Shown: positions 1 through 9,244, counted from the first letter of the stretch. The stretch is 64,000 nt of DNA from Bacteroidetes bacterium 2013_40CM_41_45 (GCA_002215675.1 NGFH01000009.1:423501-487500), one strand, 5' to 3'. Program-made: numbers and translations. Notes: generated by a model not told the origin, from the letters alone.

Positions 1-2
1 GA

Positions 3-1310
3 ATTGCCCGCTTCACCAACATTGATGTGAAACAGGTGATGACGGCGCGCACCGATGTGGTTGCGCTTGACATACGCATGAAGTTCCCGGTAATATTTTC
101 AACGATTTTCGAATCGGGATATTCCCGTATGCCGGTCTATGAAAATACATTCGATAATATAAAAGGTATCCTGCATGTAAAAGATTTGCTTCCGTTTGCC
201 CAACATAAAGAAGATGCCGGCTTCGACTGGAAAAAAATAATACGCCCGGCTCATTTTGTTCCTGAAAGCAAAAAGATAAATGATTTGCTGCGCGAGTTCC
301 AGGACAAGAAAACACATCTTGCCATTGTGGTGGACGAATTCGGTGGTGCATCGGGTATTGTAACCATGGAAGATATCCTGGAAGAAATCATTGGTGACCT
401 GCGCGATGAGTTTGACGATGAACAGGTGGAATACTCCAAGCTGAGCGAGACGGTTTTTGTTTTTGAAGGGAAGGCATTACTGAATGATGTGGCGCGCATA
501 ATGAATTTAGAACGTAAGTTATTTGATACCGGAAACGAAGAAGTGGACACGCTCGCAGGATTGGTTCTTGAACTGAAAGGAACATTGCCTGCGCAGAACG
601 AAGTGATTCAATTTAAAAACATGAGCTTCACCATTGAATCAATGGGTAAGAAAAGAATTAAGCGGGTAAAGATTAGTATTAACGAGCCGAAAGAACCGGA
701 TACAATTTCGTCTTCACCCTCAGCATCCGGTGGCAGTGATAATATTGTGTATTCATTGCTGCTCATCGCTTCAGTTTTATTTGCAGGATGTGAGGAAAAC
801 TATACACCTCGCCCGCGCGGCTATTTCAGGATGGAATTTCCGGAGAAAAAATATGAGCGCGCCCAAACCGGCAACTGCCCCTATGTTTTTGAAATACCTG
901 TTTATTCAACGCTTGTTCCCGACACTTCCAAAGAAACTGAACCATGCTGGTTCAATCTTGAGTTCAGTAAACTTAATGCCACGTTATACCTGAGCTATAA
1001 AAAAGTAAACGGCAACCTGGGTGCATTAATCGAAGACCACCACAAAATCACCATGAAACATATTTCCATGGCATCGGGCATTAACGAGGAAACGCTCACC
1101 GACCGTAAAAAAAATGTTTACGGGGTAATACAACATGTAAAAGGAAACGCAGCATCACCTTTGCAATTTTATGTCACCGACAGCTTGCATCATTTCCTGC
1201 GCGGCTCGCTTTACTTTTATGCAATACCTAATCCTGATTCTATTGCACCTGCGGAAAAATTTGTTACCGAAGATATAGACCGGCTGATTAATACGTTGGA
1301 GTGGAGGTAG
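3..1310 (+). CDS. gldE-gldD: GldE C-terminal part fused in frame to gliding lipoprotein GldD (5' partial)
   Basis: The frame is open from the left edge. The first part has two CBS domains and a CorC/HlyC-type C-terminal domain (about nt 3-680), as in GldE. After a Ser/Pro/Gly-rich linker (about nt 680-745) there is a hydrophobic segment ending in the lipobox LFAGC, with Cys codon 789-791. GldD-like sequence follows (YTPRPRGYFRMEFPEKKY) to the stop. GldD is an outer-membrane lipoprotein needed for gliding and T9SS function in Flavobacterium; gldE and gldD are neighbours there as separate genes. Here no stop codon separates them. The only plausible internal starts before the lipobox are GTG at 747 and TTG at 756, and that signal peptide would lack the usual basic n-region. 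It is either a true fusion, internal initiation, or a sequence error that removed a stop and start. Family calls are firm; the fusion is not. Confidence 0.85.
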   Translation: MARFTNIDVKQVMTARTDVVALDIRMKFPVIFSTIFESGYSRMPVYENTFDNIKGILHVKDLLPFAQHKEDAGFDWKKIIRPAHFVPESKKINDLLREFQDKKTHLAIVVDEFGGASGIVTMEDILEEIIGDLRDEFDDEQVEYSKLSETVFVFEGKALLNDVARIMNLERKLFDTGNEEVDTLAGLVLELKGTLPAQNEVIQFKNMSFTIESMGKKRIKRVKISINEPKEPDTISSSPSASGGSDNIVYSLLLIASVLFAGCEENYTPRPRGYFRMEFPEKKYERAQTGNCPYVFEIPVYSTLVPDTSKETEPCWFNLEFSKLNATLYLSYKKVNGNLGALIEDHHKITMKHISMASGINEETLTDRKKNVYGVIQHVKGNAASPLQFYVTDSLHHFLRGSLYFYAIPNPDSIAPAEKFVTEDIDRLINTLEWR

Positions 1311-1319
1311 ATAAATCCA

Positions 1320-3152
1320 TCACCTCACCACGGAAATCTTCCTTGTAATAATTGCCTCTCCAGCTTTAATGCGGCAGAGATACATTCCCGTTTCAAACTG
1401 CGAAACATCAACAGTAAGTTCGTGGCTTTGGGGAATACTGCTGTAGACCATTTCACCCAAAGAATTATAAATTTCAACCACTTCAATTTTTAATTCTGCA
1501 TTCTTAATTCGTAATTCTTTTGAAGCCGGATTAGGATAAACATAGCTTTCATTGCTAAGGAAATTCGCCGGCTCAACAGCAGTATTCGGGTCGCGGTCTA
1601 TAGTGGCATTTATCATCAGGTCGTTGGTTTGGCGGAAGCGATAAATTGCCCATGTGTGATTGGTAAGCACTTCAAAGGTTCGGTTTGAGATGGGCTTGCT
1701 GATGTTTTCGCCAAGAATAATATTCGCACCGCCCATTTGCCATTCAACAAAGAAACCTCCCGAGTCAATCATTATAGGCGCGGAGAGAATTACATTGTTC
1801 CATGTTCCGGCTACCACCGAAGTGGCAGGAACCCAGACAGAATCGAGCATATTACCGGGCAACCCATTGGGGCCACCGCTTTCATAGAGCTTTGCGGCAA
1901 ATCCTACGTTTGATGCATTAGATACAATGTAGAAATGTAATTGCTTAACACGGCATGGAAAAAACGGGGGGACAAACTGAACCCCGGCACCGCCATTGCC
2001 TCCGTTCCAATTGAGGCCGGGCCCATTGGCGGTATTGTCGTCATAAGACAAACGTATATTTAATTGTGATGTGTCGACAACTACAATTTCCAGCGAGTCG
2101 ATATTGTTAGAAGGAACACTGTCACCGGCTAAGGATGTAGTGGTTATCATCTTATAGGTTCCGGAAGTTGTGGGATTAAAAGTATTGCTCATAGTAAGAA
2201 CCTGCACCTGTGCCGGTGTAAGCAAACTGACTGTTGCATTGTCCTGAACCACCGTGGTATTCACACTATTCAGAATTTTACAGTTTGTATTGAAGGGACT
2301 GGTGTTTATGTTACCTGTGTTTTTTATGGCAGCAACCATCTGATATGGCGTGGGACTATTGCGCGATAGAAATATTCCCCCTGAAATAGCATTACCCGTC
2401 CAATGCGCCTCCGCATCGTTAGCAATGTATGTCGTGGAAGGCGGATAATAAAACTTAATCGCATACGGAGTGGTGAGGTAATACCCTCCCAGGTTTAATG
2501 GGTCGTGCAAAACCTGTAATCCAACAGAGCCGGAAATATTTTCGATCCCGACAGTCATGTAATTGCTAACTGCTCCCGAACTAAGTCCCGATTGCTGCTG
2601 GTACTGAAAGGTAATGGAACTGTCATTATTATTAAGAATAATCTGGAAAGTATTAGAACCTGTATAATAGGGTGCGTTCACCTGCCAGAACGGAACATTA
2701 ATCCATGAAATAATGCAGGTATCATTGGTAGGGCTTCTCCACAGCCAACACTGCGCCAGGTTTCCAACTCCGTCAAAGTTTAAATCGCTCAGCATGGCAG
2801 CAACAAAATTATTCGGCTGAGTGGTGCTGGGAATGGTATAAAAAGGTGATGCAAGATTATCGTTACCAAATGCTATAAACCCGTTGGAACCTACCCATAC
2901 CTGTGTTACATCGTACCAATAAAAGTGAAACGGGAAGCCAATTTGTAAAGCCCCAACGGTGTTATCATCGCCCAGCGGTTTTACGTCAACAGCACCGGTA
3001 ATGCCCGCAATATCAATCCAGTTATAGACCGGCCCGTTGGGGTCATTAATATCGCGCCATGTATACCCGTAAGCGTCAGGGCCTCCGGAGAGGGCGAACG
3101 AGTTTGATGTTATTCCAACGAGTATTAAGAGTAGAGCGTAAATTTTTTTCAT
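1320..3152 (-). CDS. Secreted protein with T9SS type A sorting domain
   Basis: About 610 residues. The frame is open further upstream, but the ATG at 3152 begins a clear signal peptide (MKKIYALLLILVGITSNSFA), so that start is chosen. The body is Asn/Thr/Ser-rich and beta-type, with WVGSNGFIAFGN near the N-terminus. The last ~80 residues are a type A T9SS CTD beginning YVYPNPAS and ending KISVVR. Such proteins cross the outer membrane through T9SS and are cleaved and anchored or released. No enzyme domain was recognised. Inside the CTD, codons at 1484-1518 consist of a heptanucleotide array found again near 23.3 kb and encode ELRIKNAELKI. It converges on gldD, with only 9 nt between the stops. 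Confidence 0.85.
   Translation of the reverse strand: MKKIYALLLILVGITSNSFALSGGPDAYGYTWRDINDPNGPVYNWIDIAGITGAVDVKPLGDDNTVGALQIGFPFHFYWYDVTQVWVGSNGFIAFGNDNLASPFYTIPSTTQPNNFVAAMLSDLNFDGVGNLAQCWLWRSPTNDTCIISWINVPFWQVNAPYYTGSNTFQIILNNNDSSITFQYQQQSGLSSGAVSNYMTVGIENISGSVGLQVLHDPLNLGGYYLTTPYAIKFYYPPSTTYIANDAEAHWTGNAISGGIFLSRNSPTPYQMVAAIKNTGNINTSPFNTNCKILNSVNTTVVQDNATVSLLTPAQVQVLTMSNTFNPTTSGTYKMITTTSLAGDSVPSNNIDSLEIVVVDTSQLNIRLSYDDNTANGPGLNWNGGNGGAGVQFVPPFFPCRVKQLHFYIVSNASNVGFAAKLYESGGPNGLPGNMLDSVWVPATSVVAGTWNNVILSAPIMIDSGGFFVEWQMGGANIILGENISKPISNRTFEVLTNHTWAIYRFRQTNDLMINATIDRDPNTAVEPANFLSNESYVYPNPASKELRIKNAELKIEVVEIYNSLGEMVYSSIPQSHELTVDVSQFETGMYLCRIKAGEAIITRKISVVR
1484..1518 (-). repeat. Heptanucleotide array inside a T9SS CTD
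   Basis: On the minus strand this is a run of 7-mers of the form GAATTAN. A 23-bp stretch (1487-1509) is identical to 23303-23325 in inverted orientation. It is read through as protein in the gene at 1320-3152. Confidence 0.8.
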
Positions 3153-3235
3153 GTGATGATTTTTTAGGATTATTTTACCCGACCAAATTACCAAAAAAAA
3201 TCTGAATGAAGGAAATGCATATAGTTCATCTTTAC

Positions 3236-3243
3236 TAAGTTTG
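3236..3243 (+). promoter_or_regulatory. Candidate Bacteroidota -7 element TAAGTTTG
   Basis: It matches the TAnnTTTG consensus of the Bacteroidota primary sigma factor and lies 15 nt before the first plausible ATG of the small gene at 3258. No convincing -33 TTG was found. Confidence 0.35.
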
Positions 3244-3257
3244 TGCTGTTTTGGGCT

Positions 3258-3461
3258 ATGTACATTATGAAAGTAAAAGGCACAGCGCGCATTCCTGACT
3301 ATGTTCAGATACGGGATGATGGCTTTACGCTTATTGCCTATTTCCGCGCCGACCGCCCCGAAAAAGAGCTGGCGCGCCTGGGGTTGAAGGGAATTGAAGA
3401 TAAATTGAAAAAGAAAATTGAAGAGATTCCTTATGGCAAACTTACTCACGTAGAATTTTGA
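3258..3461 (+). CDS. Small conserved-looking protein of unknown function
   Basis: About 67 residues from the ATG at 3258 (MYIMKVKGTARIPDY); the ATG at 3267 is also possible. There is no signal peptide or membrane segment. It is a charged alpha/beta-like protein with a basic helix (KGIEDKLKKKIEEIP) and a C-terminal strand. It lies 16 nt upstream of ftsE on the same strand, after a TAAGTTTG -7-like element, so it is probably the first gene of an operon with ftsE and the following glycosyltransferase. The codon pattern and tight spacing support a real gene. Function not recognised. Confidence 0.6.
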   Translation: MYIMKVKGTARIPDYVQIRDDGFTLIAYFRADRPEKELARLGLKGIEDKLKKKIEEIPYGKLTHVEF

Positions 3462-3477
3462 ATGAGTATAAAAACGC

Positions 3478-4167
3478 ATGACAACCTCTGAAACGATTAT
3501 CGATATTAAGGATTGCGAAATCCTTCAGAATAAAAATCTTATCCTGAGTGATGTTACGTTAACTATTAACCGCAGTGAGTTTGTTTACCTTATAGGAAGA
3601 ACAGGAACCGGTAAAAGCACGCTGCTGAAAATGTTGTATGGAGAGATTCCGCTAAAGCAAGGCGAAGCCACCATTGCAGGGTTCAACCTGAAGAAACTGC
3701 CTCGAAAAAAAATTCCATACCTGCGCAGAAAGCTCGGAATGATTTTCCAGGATTTTCAATTGCTGCCGGACCGTAGTGCGAATGATAATTTGAAATTCGT
3801 TTTACAATCTACCGGCTGGAAAAATAAAAATGAAATCAAAGACCGGATTCAGCAGGTGATGGAAAGAGCAGGGCTTGCGACCAAAGGATTTAAAATGCCT
3901 TATGAGCTATCGGGAGGGGAGCAGCAGCGACTTGTTATTGCGCGTGCCCTTGTAAACGACCCTGAAATTATTTTTGCCGATGAACCCACCGGAAACCTGG
4001 ACCCCGAAACCAGCACAGAGGTGTTGAAGCTTCTTTTTGAAATAAGTGGCTCCGGGAGAACGGTGGTAATGGCAACGCATAATTATCCCATCATAGAAAG
4101 GTTTCCGGGGCGCATTATAAAGTTTGAAGGCGGAAAAGTTTATCCCATGGTAAAGCCAGTAGCCTGA
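3478..4167 (+). CDS. ftsE: FtsE-like ABC transporter ATP-binding protein
   Basis: 229 residues, the usual FtsE length. Walker A GRTGTGKST is at residues 40-48, the Q-loop is near FQD 90-92, the signature LSGGEQQ at 144-150, Walker B IIFADEP at 164-170 and the H-loop His at 201. FtsE pairs with the membrane protein FtsX to control peptidoglycan hydrolysis at the septum; in Bacteroidota ftsX is often elsewhere, and no ftsX is seen here. It is followed after 11 nt by a GT2 gene on the same strand. LolD-type ATPases are close relatives, so FtsE is the best rather than the only reading. Confidence 0.8.
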   Translation: MTTSETIIDIKDCEILQNKNLILSDVTLTINRSEFVYLIGRTGTGKSTLLKMLYGEIPLKQGEATIAGFNLKKLPRKKIPYLRRKLGMIFQDFQLLPDRSANDNLKFVLQSTGWKNKNEIKDRIQQVMERAGLATKGFKMPYELSGGEQQRLVIARALVNDPEIIFADEPTGNLDPETSTEVLKLLFEISGSGRTVVMATHNYPIIERFPGRIIKFEGGKVYPMVKPVA

Positions 4168-4178
4168 ATTTCTCTTGC

Positions 4179-5072
4179 ATGCTTTCCATCCTTATTCCTG
4201 TTTATAATTTTGATGTAATTGTTTTGATGCACGAGTTGAAACGCCAGTGTGACGGCTGCGGGATTGATTATGAAATTTTTTTGTGCGATGATGCCTCGGA
4301 TGAAAACATAAGACTAATTAACCGTGAGGCAAGTGTTTTAAGCAATGTAAAGTATAAACAGCTGGAAAAAAATCATGGGCGTGCCCGCATTCGGAACTTG
4401 ATGGCCCGTGAAGCAAAATTTGAAAACCTGCTTTTCATGGATTGCGATTCTGAAGTGGTAAGTGACGACTACATTAAAGCATATATTGCCCATTGCGGAA
4501 GCAACCGGGTAATCTGTGGAGGCAGGGCTTACAGCACACATCCTCCCGCAGATAAAAAGAAACTTCTGCGCTGGAAAACCGGGAAAAGAAAAGAGGAAAT
4601 TAAAGCAGCGATAAGAAACAGGAACTCTTACCGCTCTTTTATGACGAATAATTTTCTTACCCCGAAGAATATTATTCTTAAAAATCCATTTGACGAAATC
4701 ATTTCTGGTTATGGGCATGAGGATACATTGTTTGGATTTGAGTTAAGAAGAAAAAATATCCCAGTCATTCATATTGACAATCCTCTGATGCACATTGGGC
4801 TTGAAGACGCTGAAGAGTTTTTAATCAAGACAGATAATGCGACAAAAAACCTGTGGTATATTTATCAGAATAAAAGATTATCTCAAGGCGAATTAAAAGA
4901 AATTCCTTTGATGAAAACGTATTTCTCCCTGAAGAAAATAGCCGGCGACAAAATAATTCGCGCCTTCTTTAATTTATTTCAAAAAAAAATCAGGAGAAAT
5001 TTGCTGTCAGAAAATCCTTTCGTGTTCTTATTTGATATTTACAAGATTGGAAGAATCGTAAGTTACAGCTAA
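4179..5072 (+). CDS. Family 2 glycosyltransferase
   Basis: 297 residues. The N-terminal GT-A fold opens MLSILIPVYNFD, with EIFLCDDASD in the nucleotide-sugar site and MDCDSE as the metal-binding DxD-like motif near residue 90. It probably transfers a sugar to an envelope glycan on the cytoplasmic face; the acceptor cannot be told. It follows ftsE by 11 nt. Its 3' end overlaps the convergent glycosyltransferase by 4 nt. Confidence 0.8.
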   Translation: MLSILIPVYNFDVIVLMHELKRQCDGCGIDYEIFLCDDASDENIRLINREASVLSNVKYKQLEKNHGRARIRNLMAREAKFENLLFMDCDSEVVSDDYIKAYIAHCGSNRVICGGRAYSTHPPADKKKLLRWKTGKRKEEIKAAIRNRNSYRSFMTNNFLTPKNIILKNPFDEIISGYGHEDTLFGFELRRKNIPVIHIDNPLMHIGLEDAEEFLIKTDNATKNLWYIYQNKRLSQGELKEIPLMKTYFSLKKIAGDKIIRAFFNLFQKKIRRNLLSENPFVFLFDIYKIGRIVSYS

Positions 5073-6178
5073 AAAAGCCGGAGAAACTTTTCTTTTTCTT
5101 TTTCCCAGTTCAATTCTGCGGCAGCGTGTTTTAGGTTTTCTTTCCATTTCATATACTGCGCTCCGTCAGACAACATGCCGTTAATTTTTTCACCTATGTG
5201 TTCAGGGTTATGATTGCTGATGAGCATCCCGATATCATATTCTGAAATGATTCGGGAAACTTCAGGAAGGGGAGAGGCAAGCACAGGTATTCCGGCGTGG
5301 ATGTAATCGAATAATTTATTGGGAAGTGAAAAACGATAATTAATGTTTGTGTCTTTATCCAGAGAGAGGCCGAGATGCGCAAGACGCGTAAGCGCTTTTA
5401 ATTCAGCAGGTGGAAGTTTGCCGGTGAAAAATACTTTTTGTTCAAGCTTTAGTTCCTTCGCCATACTTTTTAGTTTCGGAATAACATCCCCGCCACCTGC
5501 AAAGACCAGAACGGCATCGTTGACATATTGTATGGCCAACAATGCTTCCTCGGCACCGCGCTGAACGTTTATTCCTGCGCCTTGAAAAATGATTAACTTT
5601 TTATCAGGCAGTTGAAAATCTTCTTTTGTTTTTGGCAGAATATCTTTTTCATTGAGAGTTAACGGAAGATTACGGATTATATTTAAAGGGATGCCATATT
5701 CATCAGAATAAAGTTTTGCCATAGAATCATTGACCGTAATAACAGTTTTAAGTCTAGGAAAGATCAATCGCTCTATGGTTTTCCATATAGTGTACGGAAG
5801 TTTCCTTCCTTGCAGTTCGGGCATGCCGGTAAAATATTCATGGCAGTCGTAATACAATTTTTTCCTTTTCAATCCTGACACAATATAATTCGGGAGAAGT
5901 GTATCGAGGTCGTTGCTGTAAAAGATGTCTGCTTTATTGAACAAAAGGAAAAAGAAAAGCCGGATATTAAATGCTGCATAGAACAGAGGTCCCTTTTCCC
6001 AAAGCAAAGCAAAGCGTTTTGTCTTATAGGGAAGTTTAGGAAGCGCTAAACTGTCTTTCAGTTCTCGCCCTAGCACCAGCACATCAAACTGTGCCTGTTG
6101 CAATGTGAGAGCAGTGCGGTGAACACGCTGGTCGGTAACAAGGTCGGTAGTAACGGAAATAATGATTCGCTTCAACAA
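5069..6178 (-). CDS. Family 4-type glycosyltransferase
   Basis: 369 residues with a GT-B fold. The N-terminus contains SVTTDLVTDQRVHRTALTL, typical of a Bacteroidota GT4 group. The C-terminal donor domain has IFQGAGINVQRG, FAGGGD and the PNKLFDYIHAGIPVLAS motif. No ATG is available near the N-terminus; translation probably starts at TTG 6178 or TTG 6175. It lies back to back with the GT2 gene (4-nt convergent overlap) and is divergent from the symporter gene. The substrate is unknown. Confidence 0.8.
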   Translation of the reverse strand: MLKRIIISVTTDLVTDQRVHRTALTLQQAQFDVLVLGRELKDSLALPKLPYKTKRFALLWEKGPLFYAAFNIRLFFFLLFNKADIFYSNDLDTLLPNYIVSGLKRKKLYYDCHEYFTGMPELQGRKLPYTIWKTIERLIFPRLKTVITVNDSMAKLYSDEYGIPLNIIRNLPLTLNEKDILPKTKEDFQLPDKKLIIFQGAGINVQRGAEEALLAIQYVNDAVLVFAGGGDVIPKLKSMAKELKLEQKVFFTGKLPPAELKALTRLAHLGLSLDKDTNINYRFSLPNKLFDYIHAGIPVLASPLPEVSRIISEYDIGMLISNHNPEHIGEKINGMLSDGAQYMKWKENLKHAAAELNWEKEKEKFLRLF

Positions 6179-6206
6179 GAAATATTTTGTGCCAAATTAA
6201 AAGTTG

Positions 6207-6236
6207 TTTGCAAATAGAGACGTTTTCACACCTTTG
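6207..6236 (+). promoter_or_regulatory. Candidate promoter for the dicarboxylate symporter
   Basis: TTTG at 6207-6210 and CACCTTTG at 6229-6236 are spaced like Bacteroidota -33 and -7 elements, about 90 nt before the start at 6328. The TA of the -7 consensus is not conserved. Confidence 0.35.
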
Positions 6237-6239
6237 CCT

Positions 6240-6260
6240 TTAGGGGTAAGGGGTAAGCGA
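6240..6260 (+). repeat. Heptanucleotide array (TAAGGGG-type, three units)
   Basis: Three adjacent 7-mers, TTAGGGG, TAAGGGG and TAAGCGA, in the leader of the symporter gene. Confidence 0.55.
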
Positions 6261-6327
6261 TGGAAATTTCCTCGTTTAACTCCACTTAACTATTTTTCAC
6301 CAAAATTATTTCATACCTGATAACCTG

Positions 6328-7710
6328 ATGAAAAAAATCCTGACGTTTCTCTCTCTTGTATTAATAACCATTGCTGTGGTGGTACATATAGCGGGTCATT
6401 ACTTTGTCACAATTGATGGCTCGGTGCTTTTTACCCTTCGCTGGGCGGGCATAGCAGGGCTTCTATTATATGCAGTAAGAAAAAAATCTCTTGCTACATG
6501 GATATTGGTGAGCATGGTTGTTGGCGCAGAAGTAGGTCATGATTTTCCCGAGGTTGCAATCAAACTGCGTGTGCTTAGCCAGGTTTTTCTTCGACTTATA
6601 AAAACCATTATTGCTCCTCTTCTCTTCGGAACGTTGGTAGTCGGCATAGCAGGACATTCGGGGCTAAAGCAAGTTGGACGAATGGGATTAAAGTCCATCA
6701 TTTACTTTGAGATAGTAACAACATTCGCTTTATTCATCGGGCTTGCTGCCATCAATATAAGCCATGCAGGAGAGGGAATTGTACTTCCTAAAGAACATCA
6801 TGAAGAACTTCCTGCCGTTACTCCGCAAAATTTCAACGATGTAATCATGCACATATTTCCCGAGAACTTTGCCAAGTCCATCGTAGAAGGACAAGTGCTG
6901 CAAATCGTTGTGTTCAGCATCATCTTTGGTATTGCGCTTGCTTTAGTCAATCCCGTGAGGAGGCAGCCAATGCTAAACTTTGCCGAGTCGCTGTCAGAGA
7001 CCATGTTCAAGTTTACCAACATCGTCATGTATTTTGCTCCCATTGGTGTGGGCGCTGCCATTGCTTACACAGTCGGTAACATGGGACTTGATATCCTGGA
7101 AAACCTTTTCAAGCTGCTGGCAACCCTTTATTGCGCGTTGCTGGCATTCCTGTTATTTATCTTACTCCCGGTTGCCCTGATTGTAAAGGTTCCGCTGAAA
7201 AGATTTTTAAAGGCGATGATTGAACCGGTGTCCATTGCGTTTGCTACAACCAGTTCAGAAGCTGCTTTGCCGAGAGCCATGGAAGAGATGGAAAAAATCG
7301 GAGTGCCAAGAAAGATTGTCGCTTTTGTGATGCCTACCGGCTACAGCTTTAACCTTGACGGTTCTACGCTTTACCTTTCCCTGGCTTCGGTTTTCGTTGC
7401 TCAGGCGGCAGGCATTCATTTAAGCCTGGCACAGCAGCTTATAATAGCGTTCACCCTTATGCTTACAAGTAAAGGCGTGGCGGGCGTTTCACGGGCAGCA
7501 TTGGTGATTTTGCTTGGCACCGTCACTTCCTTCGGTCTGCCTGTAGAACCGGTGTTTATTATCCTTGGCATTGATGCGCTTATGGATATGGGACGTACAT
7601 CGGTGAACGTTATCGGTAATTGCCTTGCTACCATTGTTGTTGCAAGGTGGGAAGGGGAGTTTATAGATAACTACTCACCTAAAGAGGACATTGAAAAGCT
7701 GAAATCTTAA
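6328..7710 (+). CDS. Dicarboxylate/amino acid:cation symporter (DAACS family)
   Basis: 460 residues, many hydrophobic segments. The family hallmarks are present: a Ser-rich re-entrant loop FATTSSEAALPRAME, the MPTGYSFNLDGSTLY motif in TM7, and TSKGVAGVSRAALVIL with GIDALMDMGRTSVNVIGN in TM8. It takes up glutamate/aspartate or C4-dicarboxylates with Na+ or H+. Its N-terminus is longer than in GltP. Its stop overlaps the convergent phoU by 4 nt. Confidence 0.9.
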   Translation: MKKILTFLSLVLITIAVVVHIAGHYFVTIDGSVLFTLRWAGIAGLLLYAVRKKSLATWILVSMVVGAEVGHDFPEVAIKLRVLSQVFLRLIKTIIAPLLFGTLVVGIAGHSGLKQVGRMGLKSIIYFEIVTTFALFIGLAAINISHAGEGIVLPKEHHEELPAVTPQNFNDVIMHIFPENFAKSIVEGQVLQIVVFSIIFGIALALVNPVRRQPMLNFAESLSETMFKFTNIVMYFAPIGVGAAIAYTVGNMGLDILENLFKLLATLYCALLAFLLFILLPVALIVKVPLKRFLKAMIEPVSIAFATTSSEAALPRAMEEMEKIGVPRKIVAFVMPTGYSFNLDGSTLYLSLASVFVAQAAGIHLSLAQQLIIAFTLMLTSKGVAGVSRAALVILLGTVTSFGLPVEPVFIILGIDALMDMGRTSVNVIGNCLATIVVARWEGEFIDNYSPKEDIEKLKS

Positions 7711-8375
7711 GAAGTCTTAGAAGCACTGTGTTTCATCACCTTTGCTTCGGAATAAAAAATAATTTCTTCAGCAATGTTTTTACACTGGTCGCCTACGCGT
7801 TCCAGTTTGCGGATGGCAGAAAGAATGTATAATGCTTCTTCGGCATTATCGGGATGTTTCCTGATGTAATCGGCAACAACTGAATTTGCCTGCAGGTTAA
7901 TGCGGTCGAGCTTTTCATCACGTACAAATGTTTTTCGTGCAAGAGAAGTATCCTCGCTTTGAAATGAATCCAAAACATCCTGCAGCATTCCTATACTTTC
8001 GTCATACATGCTTATAATTTCTGTCCGCTCCACCAGCAATTTATCAAATGGCTTATTGGCATGCACCAGGTACTGGGCAATTCCCTCTGCAATGTCCCCG
8101 CTGCGTTCCAGGTTATTATTGATTTTAAGAACGGCAAGCACAAAGCGCAAGTCAACGGCAACCGGGTTAAAAAGTGCAAAAATATTTTCACAGTCGCGGT
8201 CAATCTTTAACTCTAAAGCGTTAACGTGCTTTTCATTGGTGATTACATCATTAGCCAGCGGTTTGTCAAAAGCTATTAATGCATCGTGCGTTTTCTTTAG
8301 CTGGGAGATGACCAGCGTCCATATGGAAATAAGCTCCGTTTTAAGCTGCTGAAGCTCGGTATCGAGATGAGTCAT
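7707..8375 (-). CDS. phoU: Phosphate transport regulator PhoU
   Basis: 222 residues, all helical, with two PhoU repeats. Motifs include RDCENIFALFNPVAVDLRFVLA and the second-repeat equivalent RKLERVGDQCKNIAEEIIFY. PhoU binds metal clusters and damps Pho signalling and PstSCAB activity. It is the last gene of the minus-strand phosphate operon, 35 nt after pstB; a heptanucleotide array lies in that gap. Confidence 0.92.
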   Translation of the reverse strand: MTHLDTELQQLKTELISIWTLVISQLKKTHDALIAFDKPLANDVITNEKHVNALELKIDRDCENIFALFNPVAVDLRFVLAVLKINNNLERSGDIAEGIAQYLVHANKPFDKLLVERTEIISMYDESIGMLQDVLDSFQSEDTSLARKTFVRDEKLDRINLQANSVVADYIRKHPDNAEEALYILSAIRKLERVGDQCKNIAEEIIFYSEAKVMKHSASKTS

Positions 8376-8382
8376 TGTAATG

Positions 8383-8409
8383 AGATATTAGAAGTGAGAT
8401 ATAGAATGA
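8383..8409. repeat. Heptanucleotide array between pstB and phoU
   Basis: Three to four 7-mers of AGATATN type (units start at 8383, 8390, 8397) fill most of the pstB-phoU gap. Confidence 0.5.
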
Positions 8410-8410
8410 A

Positions 8411-9229
8411 TTATCCGAATCTGCCGGTGATATAGTTCTGCGTTTTTTTGTCTTTGGGGTTGGTGAAAATTTCCTTCGTGTCCCCGTATTCAATAAGTTC
8501 TCCCAGGTAAAAGAAAGCCGTTGTATCACTCACCCTTCCCGCTTGCTGCATGTTGTGCGTCACAATAATGATGGTGTAATTTTTCTTCAGTTCGTAAATG
8601 AGTTCTTCAATCTTTGCGGTTGAAATGGGGTCAAGTGCCGAAGCAGGTTCGTCCATAAGAACGACCGATGGCTCTACTGCCAAAGCGCGCGCAATGCAAA
8701 GCCTCTGCTGCTGTCCGCCTGATAATTCGAATGCGGATTTTTTCAATTTGTCTTTCACTTCATCCCATAGTGCGGAACGCACTAAGGACTGTTCAACCTT
8801 TGCCTGGATAAATTTTTTATCATTTACTCCGTTTACCCGCAATCCATATGCAACATTTTCAAAAATGCTTTTTGGAAACGGGTTTGGTTTTTGAAATACC
8901 ATTCCTACTTTTCTCCTAAGTTCCACTACATCCGTTTCCGGTGCATAAATATCTTCTCCGTCCACAATAATGTTGCCGGTAATTTTCACCCCGTCAATCA
9001 AATCATTCATGCGGTTAAACAATCTAAGATATGTTGACTTACCGCAGCCCGATGGACCGATTAATGCCGTAACCGTATTGGGAAAAATCTCCAGCGTAAT
9101 TCCTTTCAATGCCTGGAAGTCGCCATAAAATAAATTCACATACCTCGTGGCAATTACGAGGTCAGTCCTGACCGGTTTATTTATGATGTCTGATAAATTG
9201 TTAGTCATTAAATATTGATCATTGGACAT
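8411..9229 (-). CDS. pstB: Phosphate ABC transporter ATPase PstB
   Basis: 272 residues from ATG 9229; the ATG at 9208 (MTNNLSD) is an equally good start. Walker A is GPSGCGKS (58-65), followed by the Q-loop VFQKPNPFP, signature [15 protein letters not shown], Walker [13 protein letters not shown] and H-loop VTHNMQQ. It powers high-affinity phosphate import with PstA and PstC. The first ~9 residues are encoded by a heptanucleotide array, so the native start has probably been overwritten. It overlaps the upstream S23-type ORF, which separates it from pstA. Confidence 0.95.
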   Translation of the reverse strand: MSNDQYLMTNNLSDIINKPVRTDLVIATRYVNLFYGDFQALKGITLEIFPNTVTALIGPSGCGKSTYLRLFNRMNDLIDGVKITGNIIVDGEDIYAPETDVVELRRKVGMVFQKPNPFPKSIFENVAYGLRVNGVNDKKFIQAKVEQSLVRSALWDEVKDKLKKSAFELSGGQQQRLCIARALAVEPSVVLMDEPASALDPISTAKIEELIYELKKNYTIIIVTHNMQQAGRVSDTTAFFYLGELIEYGDTKEIFTNPKDKKTQNYITGRFG

Positions 9230-9244
9230 TAGTCATTGGTCATT
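9203..9244 (-). repeat. Six-unit heptanucleotide array (AATGACT-type)
   Basis: Six consecutive 7-mers, consensus AATGACT on the minus strand. The array supplies the last codons of the S23-type ORF, its TAA stop, and both candidate starts of pstB. A four-unit array at 9648-9675 has the opposite orientation. Confidence 0.85.
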
